DNA from: JAKLKS01 sp964370855
GTDB taxonomy: Bacteria > Planctomycetota > JAJSAM01 > JAKLKS01
Reading direction: 5' to 3'
Assembly: GCA_964370855.1 (NCBI GenBank)
Contig: CAYJMF010000032.1
Span: 1 to 40,869 of the forward strand
DNA length: 40,869 nt
Part shown: piece by piece, positions 1 to 8,342 of the stretch
How positions within the stretch are numbered: the first letter of the stretch is position 1
Layout of the letters: each line of letters opens with the position of its first letter
The notes under the pieces: model-generated
Told to the model about the DNA's origin: nothing
Databases searched by the model: none
What the model saw: only the letters and a program-made list of their open reading frames with translations
Made by a program: the position numbers and the translations under genes

Positions 1-60
1 CCCCCGGGGGGCGGGGGGGGGCCCCCCGCGGGCCGCGCCCCCCCCCCCCCCCCCCCCACC
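1..60. repeat. C/G homopolymer stretch at window edge
   Basis: The first 60 bases are almost only C and G in long runs, including about twenty C in a row just before nadD. No coding sense or promoter -35 can be read in it. It may be real low-complexity DNA or a scaffold-edge artefact; the similar tract beside the N gap at 17947 makes an artefact more likely. Confidence 0.6.
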
Positions 61-67
61 CCCGCGG

Positions 68-73
68 TAGGAT
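68..73 (+). promoter_or_regulatory. -10 box (TAGGAT) 6 bases before nadD start
   Basis: TAGGAT is followed by only six bases and then the GTG start of nadD, and there is no purine-rich ribosome binding site between them. A transcript starting at the normal distance would begin at or next to the start codon. The same arrangement occurs before the metalloprotease at 23585. The upstream C run hides any -35. Confidence 0.4.
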
Positions 74-79
74 CCCGCC

Positions 80-655
80 GTGCGCATCGGGATCCTCGGC
101 GGCTCCTTCGACCCCGTCCACCTCGGCCACGTCGCCCTGGCGGTGGCGGCCAGGGCGGGGCTCCGCCTCGACCGGGTCCTCCTCGTGGTGGCCGCTTCCC
201 AGCCCCTCAAGCCCGGCGGCCCGGCGGCCCCGGCGGAGGATCGCTACGCCATGGTGCGGCTGGCCGCCCGTGGGCTCCCGGGGCTCGAGGCCTCGGACCT
301 CGAACTGCGGCGCCCCGGGCCCTCCTACACCGTGGACACGCTGAGGGAGGTGCGGGCGGGACTCGCCCGGGAGGACGAGCTGTTCCTTCTCCTCGGCGCC
401 GACGCCCTGGCCGACCTCCCCCGCTGGAAGGAATCGGGCGAGATCCGCCGCCTCGCCGCCGTGGTGGGCTGCCGGAGGCCGGGGGCGCCCTCCCCCGACG
501 GGGCCGACGTGGTCCTCGAGGACGAGGGGCCCGGGATCTCCTCCACGGAGATCCGCCGGCGGGCCGCCGCGGGGCTCCCCCTCGACGGACTCGTGCCCGG
601 GGACGTGGCGGCCTACATCGCCTCCCGCGGGCTCTACCGGGCGCCGGCCCCCTGA
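80..655 (+). CDS. nadD: Nicotinate-nucleotide adenylyltransferase
   Basis: NadD transfers AMP from ATP to nicotinate mononucleotide, making deamido-NAD in the cytoplasm, an essential step of NAD synthesis. The 191-residue product has the usual length. It opens with the nucleotidyltransferase signature GSFDPVHLGH (residues 8-17, with the HxGH catalytic histidines) and carries the conserved ISSTEIRRR near residue 155, the second ATP-binding motif. The GTG start at 80 is placed by the motif lying directly at the N-terminus; a TAGGAT box six bases upstream suggests a leaderless message. Its last 22 bases overlap the end of hisS on the opposite strand. Confidence 0.95.
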   Translation: MRIGILGGSFDPVHLGHVALAVAARAGLRLDRVLLVVAASQPLKPGGPAAPAEDRYAMVRLAARGLPGLEASDLELRRPGPSYTVDTLREVRAGLAREDELFLLLGADALADLPRWKESGEIRRLAAVVGCRRPGAPSPDGADVVLEDEGPGISSTEIRRRAAAGLPLDGLVPGDVAAYIASRGLYRAPAP

Positions 656-1929
656 CGGAGGCGCGCCAGGGCCTCGGCCCGGACCAGGTCCACCTGCTCC
701 CCGGCCCCGTCCATGGGCTTCCAGCGCACCGTGCCCGCGGCCTCCTCGTCGGGGCCGATCATGAGGACGACCGGCGCCCCGCTGCGGTCCGCGGCCCGCA
801 TCTGGGCCTTCATGGAGCGCCCCTCGAGGTCGAGGTCCGCGGAGATCCCGAGGGCCCGGACCTCGCCGGCGAGCTTGAGGGCCGCGACCCGGCCGGTGCC
901 CGCGGGGACGACGATGTAGACGTCGGCCTCGGGCCGGGGGGCGGGCGCCCCGGCGGCGGCGCCGGTCTTCTCCAGGGCGAGGAGCCCGGCCTCCACCCCG
1001 AGGGCGAAGCCGACGCAGGGCGTGGGCGGCCCCCCCATCTGCTCCACGAGGGCGTCGTAGCGCCCGCCGCCCCCCACGGCGTCCCGGGCGCCGAGCTCCG
1101 GGACCGAGAACTCGAACACCGTCCGCGAGTAGTAGTCGAGGCCCCGCACGAGCCGCGGGTCCACGACGTACTCCGCGTCCAGCGACTTGAGCCCGGTCTT
1201 CACGGCGCCGAAATGCTCCCTGCAGGGGGAGCAGACCAGCTCCTCCGGGGGCGGAACGGAGGCCGCGGCGGCGCGGCAGCCGGGCTCGCGGCAGTCGAGG
1301 AATCGCAGGGGGTTGGCCTCCATGCGCCTTCGGCAGTTGGGGCAGACCCGGTCCTCGGCGGCGGCGGCGGCGGCCCGGATGGCGTCCCGGATGGCCCCGC
1401 GGCAGTCGGCGCAGCCGATGGTGTTCAGCTTCGTCGTGAACCGCGTCAGCCCCGCGGCCCGCAGCACCGCCGTGGCGGCGAGGATGGAGTCCACGTCCAC
1501 GAGGGGCTCGCCGGAGCCGAAGGACTCCGCCCCCACCTGGTGGAACTGGCGCTGGCGGGCGGCCTGGGGACGCTCGTAGCGGAACATCGCCCCGGCGTAG
1601 GCGAGTTTCACGAAGGGGCGCTGCTTCCCGAGGGAGTGCTCGAGGAAGGCCCGCACCACTCCCGGGGTCCCCTCGGGGCGCAGGGAGAGGGAGTCCCCGT
1701 CGGCAAGGGGGATGGTGAACATCTGCTTCTCCACGATGTCGCTGGTCTCCCCCGCGGCCCGGGCGAAGAGGCGGGTCTCCTCCGCGAGGGGGGTGCGGAT
1801 CTCGCGGAAGCCGTGCCGGGCGAGGACCTCGAGACCGACCCTCTCGTACCGGGCGAGCCGGTCGAGGGAGGCTCCCTCGAGGTCCGGCATGCCGCGGGGG
1901 GCCCGGACGGGGCGGGGTGTCTCGGACAT
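634..1929 (-). CDS. hisS: Histidyl-tRNA synthetase
   Basis: This class II aminoacyl-tRNA synthetase charges tRNA-His with histidine. The 431-residue protein has the family order: N-terminal RGMPDL, the class II core with FRYERPQAARQRQFHQ (motif 2 region), the histidine-specific motif RGLDYYSRTVFEF, then GGGGRYD, and a C-terminal anticodon-binding domain from about residue 330. A cysteine cluster (C-x2-C, C-x2-C, LDC, C) in the insertion domain resembles a zinc site found in many bacterial HisRS. The open frame runs 36 codons further upstream, but ATG at 1929 is preceded by a good AGGAGG site and begins at the conserved N-terminus. Convergent overlap with nadD leaves no room for a separate terminator. 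Confidence 0.95.
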   Translation of the reverse strand: MSETPRPVRAPRGMPDLEGASLDRLARYERVGLEVLARHGFREIRTPLAEETRLFARAAGETSDIVEKQMFTIPLADGDSLSLRPEGTPGVVRAFLEHSLGKQRPFVKLAYAGAMFRYERPQAARQRQFHQVGAESFGSGEPLVDVDSILAATAVLRAAGLTRFTTKLNTIGCADCRGAIRDAIRAAAAAAEDRVCPNCRRRMEANPLRFLDCREPGCRAAAASVPPPEELVCSPCREHFGAVKTGLKSLDAEYVVDPRLVRGLDYYSRTVFEFSVPELGARDAVGGGGRYDALVEQMGGPPTPCVGFALGVEAGLLALEKTGAAAGAPAPRPEADVYIVVPAGTGRVAALKLAGEVRALGISADLDLEGRSMKAQMRAADRSGAPVVLMIGPDEEAAGTVRWKPMDGAGEQVDLVRAEALARLRQGAGAR

Positions 1930-1987
1930 CGGCGCAAAGCCTCCTGGTTCCGTTCTTTTTTGTGGATCCCCTCGAAGGGGGGTCCGT

Positions 1988-1993
1988 ATCCTA
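1988..1993 (-). promoter_or_regulatory. Possible -10 box for hisS
   Basis: On the minus strand this reads TAGGAT, the same hexamer seen before nadD, the metalloprotease and the RCC1 gene. It lies about 60 bases before the hisS start. No convincing -35 is found 16-18 bases upstream. Read on the plus strand the same bases (TATCCT) could instead serve the small lipoprotein gene at 2061. Confidence 0.3.
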
Positions 1994-2060
1994 CTGCCTC
2001 GGGCGGCCCATGGGCACGAACCGCCCGTGACGGGCACCCCGCCTCTCCCGGAGGAAGATC

Positions 2061-2252
2061 ATGAAGAAGAAGGTCGCCTTGGTCGCGCTTCTCTTCGCCG
2101 CCGCTGCGTTCTCGGGCTGCACCGTTCTCCCGCCGACCTCGGAGAGCGTCGGTTCCGTCCTTCGGTCCTGGGGCAACGACCTGTCCGACATGCAGATCTT
2201 CACGGACAAGTACTTCCTCAACTACGACTACTACGACTGGTTAAACGACTAG
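2061..2252 (+). CDS. Small lipoprotein, 63 residues
   Basis: A basic start (MKKK), a hydrophobic stretch and the lipobox AFSGC (cysteine at residue 20) mark a type II signal peptide, so the mature protein would be about 44 residues, lipid-anchored outside the inner membrane. The mature part is acidic and aromatic, ending YDYYDWLND. A GGAGGAAG ribosome site sits correctly before the ATG. It lies alone between the divergent hisS and the co-directional miaA. No named family is recognised and its job is unknown; the lipobox and ribosome site make it a real gene. Confidence 0.75.
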   Translation: MKKKVALVALLFAAAAFSGCTVLPPTSESVGSVLRSWGNDLSDMQIFTDKYFLNYDYYDWLND

Positions 2253-2309
2253 GGGCCCCGTCGAAATCCTTTCGCCGGGCGGGCCCGGGTCGCCGGGCAG
2301 GGGGCTACC

Positions 2310-3320
2310 GTGGGCCCGCCGGCTTCGTTTCCGGGCCCCCCCGCCTCCGCAGGCCCCTCTCCCTTGAGCGCCCCCTCCGCCCCGCTCCTCCTCGTGCTCT
2401 GCGGCCCCACGGCCTCGGGAAAGGAGTCCGTGGCCCTGGAGCTGGCCCCCCTCCTCGACGCCGAGATCCTCTCCCTGGATTCGATGAAGGTCTACCGGGG
2501 CATGGACGTGGGCACCTCCAAGACCCCCGCCGCGCTGCGCGCCCGGGTCCCCCACCACCTCGTGGACGTGGCCGACCCCTCGGAGTCCATGAGCGTGGAC
2601 CGGTTCATCGCCATGGCGGGGGAGGCGGCCCGGGAGGTGGCGGGCCGGGGCCGGGAGGTCCTCGTCGTCGGAGGGACGGCCCTCTACCTGAAGGCCCTCC
2701 TCTTCGGCCTCTTCCGGGGGCCCCGGGCCGATCTCCCCCTGCGGGATCGCCTCGAAGCGGAGGCCATGAGGGACGGACCGGGCTCCCTCCATCGACGGCT
2801 CGCCGCCGCGGACCCCGTCTCCGCCGCGCGCATCCACCCGACGGACCTCCGCCGCCTGGTCCGGGCCCTGGAGGTCATTGAGAAGACCGGCCGCCCCCTG
2901 TCGGAGCAGCAGCGGGAGTGGGCCGACCCGGAGCCCCTCTACCCCCACCGGACCCTGGCCCTCCGGCGGCCGCGGCCCGTCCTCCACGCCCGCATCGCGG
3001 CCCGCGTGGCGGCCATGGCCCGGGAGGGGCTGGTGGAGGAGGTCCGCCGGCTGCTCGCCGCCCCCGGGGGCCTCGGGAGGACCGCCGCCCAGGCCATCGG
3101 CTACAAGGAGATCGTGGACCACCTGGAGGGCCGGGTCCCGACCCTCGCGGAGGCCCTTGAGAAGGTGCGCACCCGCACCAACCGGCTGGCCCGGGCCCAG
3201 GAGACATGGCTGCGCTCGCTGGCGAGGAGCGATCCCGGGATGCGGTTCCTCGACGTCCCCGACGAGGAGCCCCCCGCCGCCACGGCGCGGAGGGCCGCCG
3301 ACGCGCTGCGCCCCTCCTAG
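2310..3320 (+). CDS. miaA: tRNA dimethylallyltransferase
   Basis: MiaA adds a dimethylallyl group from DMAPP to N6 of A37 in tRNAs reading UNN codons. The protein shows the P-loop GPTASGK (residues 32-38), the substrate motif DSMKVYRGMDVGTSK beginning near 57, VGGTALY in the middle, and AAQAIGYKEI plus a TNRLARAQ-x-TW tail typical of the family. Length (336) is slightly above the usual 300-320 because of a proline-rich N-terminus of about 20 residues. The GTG at 2310 is therefore uncertain, and a TTG at 2364 would give a standard N-terminus. The stop codon is inside the left arm of the inverted repeat that separates it from ccsA. Confidence 0.93.
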   Translation: MGPPASFPGPPASAGPSPLSAPSAPLLLVLCGPTASGKESVALELAPLLDAEILSLDSMKVYRGMDVGTSKTPAALRARVPHHLVDVADPSESMSVDRFIAMAGEAAREVAGRGREVLVVGGTALYLKALLFGLFRGPRADLPLRDRLEAEAMRDGPGSLHRRLAAADPVSAARIHPTDLRRLVRALEVIEKTGRPLSEQQREWADPEPLYPHRTLALRRPRPVLHARIAARVAAMAREGLVEEVRRLLAAPGGLGRTAAQAIGYKEIVDHLEGRVPTLAEALEKVRTRTNRLARAQETWLRSLARSDPGMRFLDVPDEEPPAATARRAADALRPS

Positions 3321-3485
3321 AAGCGGTTTCACAAGCCCCCGCGGCCCCGCCGGGGGCGGCGTGGGGCCGTCTGCGGCGTCGGCCCTCCTCGCCTACCCGC
3401 TCGGGTATGTCTTCGTCGGGCCTCCTTGCATCCGGCCCCCCGGCGCCCCCGTCGCGACCACGGGGGCTTGTGAAACCGCTTCTAG
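3317..3485. mobile_element. MITE-like element with 25-bp perfect inverted ends and CTAG flanks
   Basis: Bases 3317-3341 and 3461-3485 are perfect reverse complements (25 bp); each arm begins at its outer edge with CTAGAAGCGGTTTCAC. The 119-bp interior has no open frame and holds a central palindrome, TACCCG-ct-CGGGTA, near 3395-3408. CTAG at both edges can be read as a 4-bp target duplication, leaving 21-bp terminal repeats; IS5-type elements are known to duplicate short C/Y-T-A-R/G targets. The stop codons of the convergent genes miaA and ccsA both lie in this CTAG. The alternative is a long bidirectional terminator, without U tracts. Confidence 0.6.
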
Positions 3486-4321
3486 TTGTAGACGTGCAGG
3501 CTGCTCAGGCTCTCCGGGAGGAGATGCATGCAGAGCCAGGTGAGGCCGATGGAGAGGCCGCCCACCACGACCACCCAGCCGCTGGCCAGGCCGCGCAGGC
3601 CCGGCACCATCCGCATGTGGAAGTAGACGAGGAACACGAGCCAGGTGATGAAGGCCCAGGTCTCCTTGATGTCCCAGCCCCAGTAGGTGGCCCATGCCTC
3701 CTGGCCCCAGACGGCGCCCATGAGGAGGCCCGCCGTGAGGAAGGGGAAGCCGATGGACATGGCCATGTGCAGGATGTCGTCCCATTGCACCGCCGTCCCC
3801 CCGACCCGCAGGAAGGGGATCACCGTCGCCAGGGCCGCCGCCACGCCGACGTAGAGGAACCCGTAGGAGATGATGAGGCAGGGGACGTGGATGGTCATCC
3901 AGATGGACTTGAGGGCCGGCGGCCGGTAGAGGGGCTCGAAGTCCTCGCGGAGGGCCAGGAGGCCGAAGAGGAGCCCGAGGCCCGCCCCCGCGCACAGCAC
4001 CGCGTTGCAGAAGCTGCCCCTCGAGTCCACGCGGCCCGGCAGCCCCGCCTTGCCGGCGAAGAGCATCATCCCGATGCCCACGCCGAGGAGGACCATGAGG
4101 AAGGTCTCGTAGCGGGACTGGAGGGGGAACTGGCTCTGGTCCACCCAGCGGAGGGCGAAGACGCCTCCCACCATGAGGAGGGCGGCCACGGTGCCGAGGA
4201 GCCCCGTCATGGACAGGGCCCGCCGCCTGGCGGCCCAGAAGGTGGCCACGAGGAAGATGAGCATCGCCACGCCGAAGGTCATGGACCCGGCGAGGTGCAG
4301 GTCGTATTGCAGCTCGGGCAT
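3482..4321 (-). CDS. ccsA: Cytochrome c assembly protein, CcsA/ResC family
   Basis: This is the haem-handling subunit of the system II cytochrome c maturation complex. With ResB it moves haem across the inner membrane and attaches it to CXXCH motifs of apocytochromes. The 279-residue protein has about eight hydrophobic segments and the tryptophan-rich haem-binding WWD motif, WGQEAWATYWGWDIKE (residues 205-220). Histidines flanking it (near 145, IHVPC, and near 234, YFHMR) match the usual external haem ligands. The ATG at 4321 follows the resB stop by one base and has a GGAGGAAAC site inside the end of resB, so the two are translationally coupled. Its stop lies in the right arm of the MITE-like repeat. 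Confidence 0.9.
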   Translation of the reverse strand: MPELQYDLHLAGSMTFGVAMLIFLVATFWAARRRALSMTGLLGTVAALLMVGGVFALRWVDQSQFPLQSRYETFLMVLLGVGIGMMLFAGKAGLPGRVDSRGSFCNAVLCAGAGLGLLFGLLALREDFEPLYRPPALKSIWMTIHVPCLIISYGFLYVGVAAALATVIPFLRVGGTAVQWDDILHMAMSIGFPFLTAGLLMGAVWGQEAWATYWGWDIKETWAFITWLVFLVYFHMRMVPGLRGLASGWVVVVGGLSIGLTWLCMHLLPESLSSLHVYN

Positions 4322-4322
4322 G

Positions 4323-7100
4323 TCAGTTTCCTCCGTCCGTGCCGGCGGCGGCGGCGGCCGCGGACTTCTCCTTGCGACGACGCTTCAGCATCGGGTCCAG
4401 GTAGAGCAGCACGCAGGTGCCGAGGGTGAGGATAACGAACCCCGTGTAGATGGTGGGGATGCCGCGGTCGTACTTCACGCGGAAGACGCTGGCCGCGGGC
4501 CGGCCGCCGGAAGCGGCGATGAAGTTGTTCTGGTAGAAGGCGTAGCCGCCCCACTGGAGCGGGTGGTTGACGCGGACCACCCGGCGCACCGGCTTCCCGT
4601 CCTCCAGGATGGGCTTCCCGTCGAGGGAGACGACCTCGAGGGCGCTGCGGAACATCATGGAGTTGTTGGTCTCCACCATGGCCATGAGGAGCCGCCCGTC
4701 GGTGGACTCGAAGCGCTGGCCTCCGAACTCGCCCCGCTTCTCCGCCAGCAGCCACTCCGTGCGGGTGCGCTCCCCCGCCGCGTCCTTCTCCTTCACCTCG
4801 ATCTTCGCCACCGCCATGGTGGGCTCCGGCGGCACGCCCTTCTCGAGGGCGTCGAGGCAGGACTGCAGGTACTCCTCGTCGGTCTCCTCCCCGAGGGCCT
4901 GGATGCGGAGGTCGGAGACGGCGTCGGGGACGGCCTCGACCAGGACCAGCTCCAGCCCCTGCATGCCGAGGGCGCGCCGGGAGCCGGGCTGCGAGAAGTC
5001 GGCGGTCTCGGGCGGGATCCCGGCGCGGTGGACGACCAGGGTCCGGGTGATGCCGGGACCCTCCACGATCCAGGTCTGGACCGGGGGCGCGTAGTCGTAG
5101 CGGTAGGAGCAGAGGGCGGAGGAGCCGTTGCCCCACCGGAGGTTCGCTCCGTGGCCCGGGTCGTGCCCCGGTTCGGCGGCGGCGCCCGCGGACTGGCGGA
5201 CCATCCCCTCCCACTGGCGCTGGAGGTCGGGGTCGGCGTAGACGAGCATGCGGCCGGTCTCGGCGTCGGCGGCCCCGGTCTTCACGTCCACCTCCAGGGC
5301 CGGCTTCTCGGGCCACCCCTGCTCCTCGTCCTTCTCGTCGGTCGGCTGGCGGCCGACCCAGTAGGAGGGGTGGTACTTCTTCACGCCTACGGTCCACGTC
5401 GTGCCGTCCGCGGCGACGCCGGCGACCGACTCCCCCGGGGTGGCGGGGACGACGACGGGTTCGGCGATGCCGGGCACCCTCACCCGGAGGGTCCCGTACT
5501 TCCCCTGCCCCTCGAGGCCCCGGCCGGCGAGGAGGGCGCGGGCCTCCTCCGCGGTCTTCGCGATGAGGTAGCGCACCGCGTAGGCGGGGACGCGCCCCGA
5601 GTAGAAGCCGTCGGAGAAGAGGTACCCCTCGTCCATGACGTGCTCGCCGGGGGCGTGGGCATGGCCCTCGTGGGCCGTCCCCGGGGCCTTCTCGTCCACC
5701 ATGTACCGTATGCGCAGGACCGGCACGCCGCCGGTGCGCCCGACGGAGGCGGCGGGCACCATCACGCTCTCCACCCGGGCCCGCTCGTGGGCCTCGAGGA
5801 TCTTCACCTGGTAGGAGGCCTTCGTCCCCGGGTCGTTGATGGTGAAGGCGCGCCCGCCGCGGAGCTGCTCCTGGGTCCAGAGGATGTCGTCCCCCGCCTG
5901 CATGGCGGGGAAGGCGACCTGGAGCTCGTGGTAGAAGGACTGGTCGGTGCCGAGCATCCGCACCCCGTAGCCGAGGTCCGACTGCGAGGGCTGTCCCCGG
6001 GCATCGAGGCGCGTGGACTCCTCGAACGTGGTCACCGTCTCCCCGGGCTGCATCCCCACGGAGCCGTCCTTGAGGAGGCCGTCGGAGATGACGCAGCCGA
6101 CGAGGGTGAGCAGCACGCCGGAGTGGGTCATCACCCACCCGGTCATGGGCCATCCCCACGGGTAGCGCTTGACCATCACGGCCAGCACCTGCAGGGAGAG
6201 GAGCACGAGGAGGGAGTTGAACCACCAGGTGCGGAAGACGTTGGTGAAGCCGAGGAACTCGAGGTGCTCGAAGAGGGAGAGGAGCTGCGGCCGCCGCGCC
6301 TCGACGTGCTTCTCGATCTCCAGGGCCTTCGTGCCCTTCTCCCGCATCTGGATGTAGCCCATGCGCATCTGGCGGGCCTTGCCCTCGCCGAAGGCCTCGG
6401 CGGTGAGGCGGATCTTCTCCTCCTCGGGCTTGTTGAGGGCGATCTCCGGCGGCGACAGCATGAAGCGGGCGTTGACGGGGATGGCCCCCTGGCCCTTCAT
6501 GAACTTCTCGACGAACTGCTGCTCCGGCTCCGGGAGCGAGCCCGCGCCGAAGCGCTGCACGACCATGGTCCCGATGACGCTGAAGATCCCGATGGCGGCC
6601 AGCGTGGTGACGGCCAGCCGGACGGAGGAGAGGGAGCGCCAGACCGCCTCGCCGTGCAGGAAGAGGAAGCCGAGGAGGGCGCCGCCGAGGAGGATGGCGA
6701 GGCCGATCCCGAGCATGGCCGTCGAGCCCGGGTCGCCGGTGAGGGCCCCGGCGTTCCGAAGGGCATTCCACTCCTGGGACCAGCCGATGCCGGCGCGGAA
6801 AAGGCCCGCCGCCACGGTCCAGACGCCCACGCCGAGCACGCAGGCAGGGAACCCGACCCGCGGCCACTCCTCGGCGGTGCGGACGGCGAGGAAGCCCCCC
6901 AGCACCAGGACGGGGGCCACGGCGAGGCTCCAGGGGGCGGCGTCCACGCAGCCGAGCCCCATGAAGACGAAGAAGAGGATGCCGCTCAGCCACCCCGTCC
7001 AGGGGGAGCGCAATGCGGCCCGGAGGGGGCCGGCGGAGGAGGTCGCGGGGGGGGCTTCGGAGTTCAGGATAACCCTCGGGTCAGGGGGATTTTGTGCCAC
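4323..7100 (-). CDS. resB: ResB-like cytochrome c biogenesis protein, unusually large
   Basis: ResB/Ccs1 partners CcsA in system II haem attachment. The 925-residue product is far longer than a typical ResB (about 450-600). Several membrane helices lie in the first 190 residues. A ResB-like core follows, with a pair of helices near residues 285-340 containing WGWPMTGWVMTHSGVLL. Then comes a periplasmic domain of over 500 residues and a last helix (TIYTGFVILTLGTCVLLY) before a basic tail. The C-terminal NHPLQWGGYAFYQNNF is a conserved ResB feature. The extra length may reflect an inserted domain with VKKYHPSYW-type segments. The GTG start at 7100 gives MAQNPPDP and has no clear ribosome site. 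It is the first gene of the resB-ccsA pair. Confidence 0.85.
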   Translation of the reverse strand: MAQNPPDPRVILNSEAPPATSSAGPLRAALRSPWTGWLSGILFFVFMGLGCVDAAPWSLAVAPVLVLGGFLAVRTAEEWPRVGFPACVLGVGVWTVAAGLFRAGIGWSQEWNALRNAGALTGDPGSTAMLGIGLAILLGGALLGFLFLHGEAVWRSLSSVRLAVTTLAAIGIFSVIGTMVVQRFGAGSLPEPEQQFVEKFMKGQGAIPVNARFMLSPPEIALNKPEEEKIRLTAEAFGEGKARQMRMGYIQMREKGTKALEIEKHVEARRPQLLSLFEHLEFLGFTNVFRTWWFNSLLVLLSLQVLAVMVKRYPWGWPMTGWVMTHSGVLLTLVGCVISDGLLKDGSVGMQPGETVTTFEESTRLDARGQPSQSDLGYGVRMLGTDQSFYHELQVAFPAMQAGDDILWTQEQLRGGRAFTINDPGTKASYQVKILEAHERARVESVMVPAASVGRTGGVPVLRIRYMVDEKAPGTAHEGHAHAPGEHVMDEGYLFSDGFYSGRVPAYAVRYLIAKTAEEARALLAGRGLEGQGKYGTLRVRVPGIAEPVVVPATPGESVAGVAADGTTWTVGVKKYHPSYWVGRQPTDEKDEEQGWPEKPALEVDVKTGAADAETGRMLVYADPDLQRQWEGMVRQSAGAAAEPGHDPGHGANLRWGNGSSALCSYRYDYAPPVQTWIVEGPGITRTLVVHRAGIPPETADFSQPGSRRALGMQGLELVLVEAVPDAVSDLRIQALGEETDEEYLQSCLDALEKGVPPEPTMAVAKIEVKEKDAAGERTRTEWLLAEKRGEFGGQRFESTDGRLLMAMVETNNSMMFRSALEVVSLDGKPILEDGKPVRRVVRVNHPLQWGGYAFYQNNFIAASGGRPAASVFRVKYDRGIPTIYTGFVILTLGTCVLLYLDPMLKRRRKEKSAAAAAAGTDGGN

Positions 7101-7223
7101 TGTAGCGCCTCCGTTCAGGGGTGTTACTCAATCACACCCTGCTAGTGCAAGAGGTGTGCCGGACTTGACGGGAGTCCTGTTCCTCCGCCACCAGAGCCCC
7201 CCCGGTCCGGGGGAAATACGGGC

Positions 7224-8261
7224 CTAGCGCTTCCGTTGGAGGACGTAGTCCGCCAGGCCGTGCAACGCCTCCCTGCAGGCCGACGGGGGGAGGACGGAGA
7301 GGCGCTCCCGGGCCTCGGCGACGAGGACCTCGGCCCGCTCCTGGGCGAAGGCGATGGAGCCGTGCCTGCGGAGAAGGTCCCGGGCCTCCTCCCGGTCCCG
7401 AACCGGATCACGGACCGGATCCCGGAGCCCGGAACTCCCCCCCCCGGGCGCCCCCGGGGCGAGGAGGGCCCGCAGCGCCTCCCGGTCCGCCGCGGGGGCG
7501 GAGCGCAGGAAGTGGATGACGGGGAGGGTCATCTTCCCCTTGGCCACGTCGGTGCCGAGGGACTTGCCCACCTCGGCCTCGTCCCCGTCGAGATCGAGGC
7601 AGTCGTCCACGATCTGGAAGGCGAGGCCGATGCCGAGGCCGAAGCCGTGGAGGGCGCGGACGGCCTCCTCCGGGGCGCCGGCGTACCGGGCCCCCACCTC
7701 GGCGGCGGCGGCGTAGAGGATGGCCGTCTTCTTGCGGATGATCTCGAAGTAGCGGTCCTCGGGGAGGTCCAGGTTGCCCCGCTCCCGGTTCTGGAGGATC
7801 TCCCCCTGGCAGACCTCGGCCGTGATCTCCGACAGGTAGCGGGAGGCGAGCCGGTTCTCCAGGGAGGCCGAGAGGGCGAAGGCCCGGGCGAAGAGGAAGT
7901 CCCCGAGCAGCACCGCCCCCTCGTTGCCGTAAAGGGCGTTGCAGGAGGCCACCTGGCGGCGGAGGAGGGCCTCGTCGAGGACGTCGTCGTGGACGAGGGT
8001 GGCGGTGTGGATCATCTCCACGACCACGGCCACGGGGACCAGCTCCCCGTCCCAGCGCCCCGCTCCGCGGCCCGCCAGCAGCACGAGGGCCGGGCGGAGG
8101 CGCTTTCCGGAGAACCGCTGCGAATGCCCCACCATGTCGCGGACCAGGGGGTGGGGGGATTCGCAGATCTCGCGGAACAGGGTCTCCACGGCCCGCAGGT
8201 CCGCCGCCACGGGGTCGAGGAGGGTCGAGAGGGTCGGGCCCTGAAGGGTGGTCTCGTTCAT
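7224..8261 (-). CDS. Long-chain polyprenyl diphosphate synthase
   Basis: This trans-prenyltransferase condenses isopentenyl diphosphate with allylic diphosphates to make the long isoprenoid chain of quinones. The diagnostic parts are GKRLRP (about residue 53), the first Asp-rich motif HDDVLDEALLRRQ (about 91-103), KKTA, and the second Asp-rich motif DDCLDLDGDE. The length (345) suits a heptaprenyl/octaprenyl-type enzyme, but chain length cannot be read from sequence. The frame extends 20 codons upstream to a TTG; ATG at 8261 is preferred because MNETTLQ directly precedes the conserved region. It sits between usp and the resB-ccsA pair, consistent with a respiratory-chain role. Confidence 0.88.
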   Translation of the reverse strand: MNETTLQGPTLSTLLDPVAADLRAVETLFREICESPHPLVRDMVGHSQRFSGKRLRPALVLLAGRGAGRWDGELVPVAVVVEMIHTATLVHDDVLDEALLRRQVASCNALYGNEGAVLLGDFLFARAFALSASLENRLASRYLSEITAEVCQGEILQNRERGNLDLPEDRYFEIIRKKTAILYAAAAEVGARYAGAPEEAVRALHGFGLGIGLAFQIVDDCLDLDGDEAEVGKSLGTDVAKGKMTLPVIHFLRSAPAADREALRALLAPGAPGGGSSGLRDPVRDPVRDREEARDLLRRHGSIAFAQERAEVLVAEARERLSVLPPSACREALHGLADYVLQRKR

Positions 8262-8319
8262 GGCGGTCGCCGGCCGGAGGATACCCCGGGGCTCCCCGGC
8301 CGCCTCAAGAATGGGTCGC

Positions 8320-8338
8320 AAACCCCGCCCCGGCGGGG
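8320..8338 (-). terminator. Hairpin terminator after universal stress gene
   Basis: A 7-bp G+C stem (CCCCGCC / GGCGGGG, 2-base loop, 8323-8338) follows the stop codon of the gene at 8343 on the minus strand and is trailed by TTTG. The U tract is short, as often in GC-rich genomes. Confidence 0.5.
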
Positions 8339-8342
8339 CCCG

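Noticed and set aside
4173..7145. Plus-strand open frame of 990 codons opposite resB/ccsA
   Set aside because: It is an antisense shadow caused by high GC: histidine/glycine/glutamate-rich, no domain, no ribosome site, and it covers two well-supported genes on the other strand.
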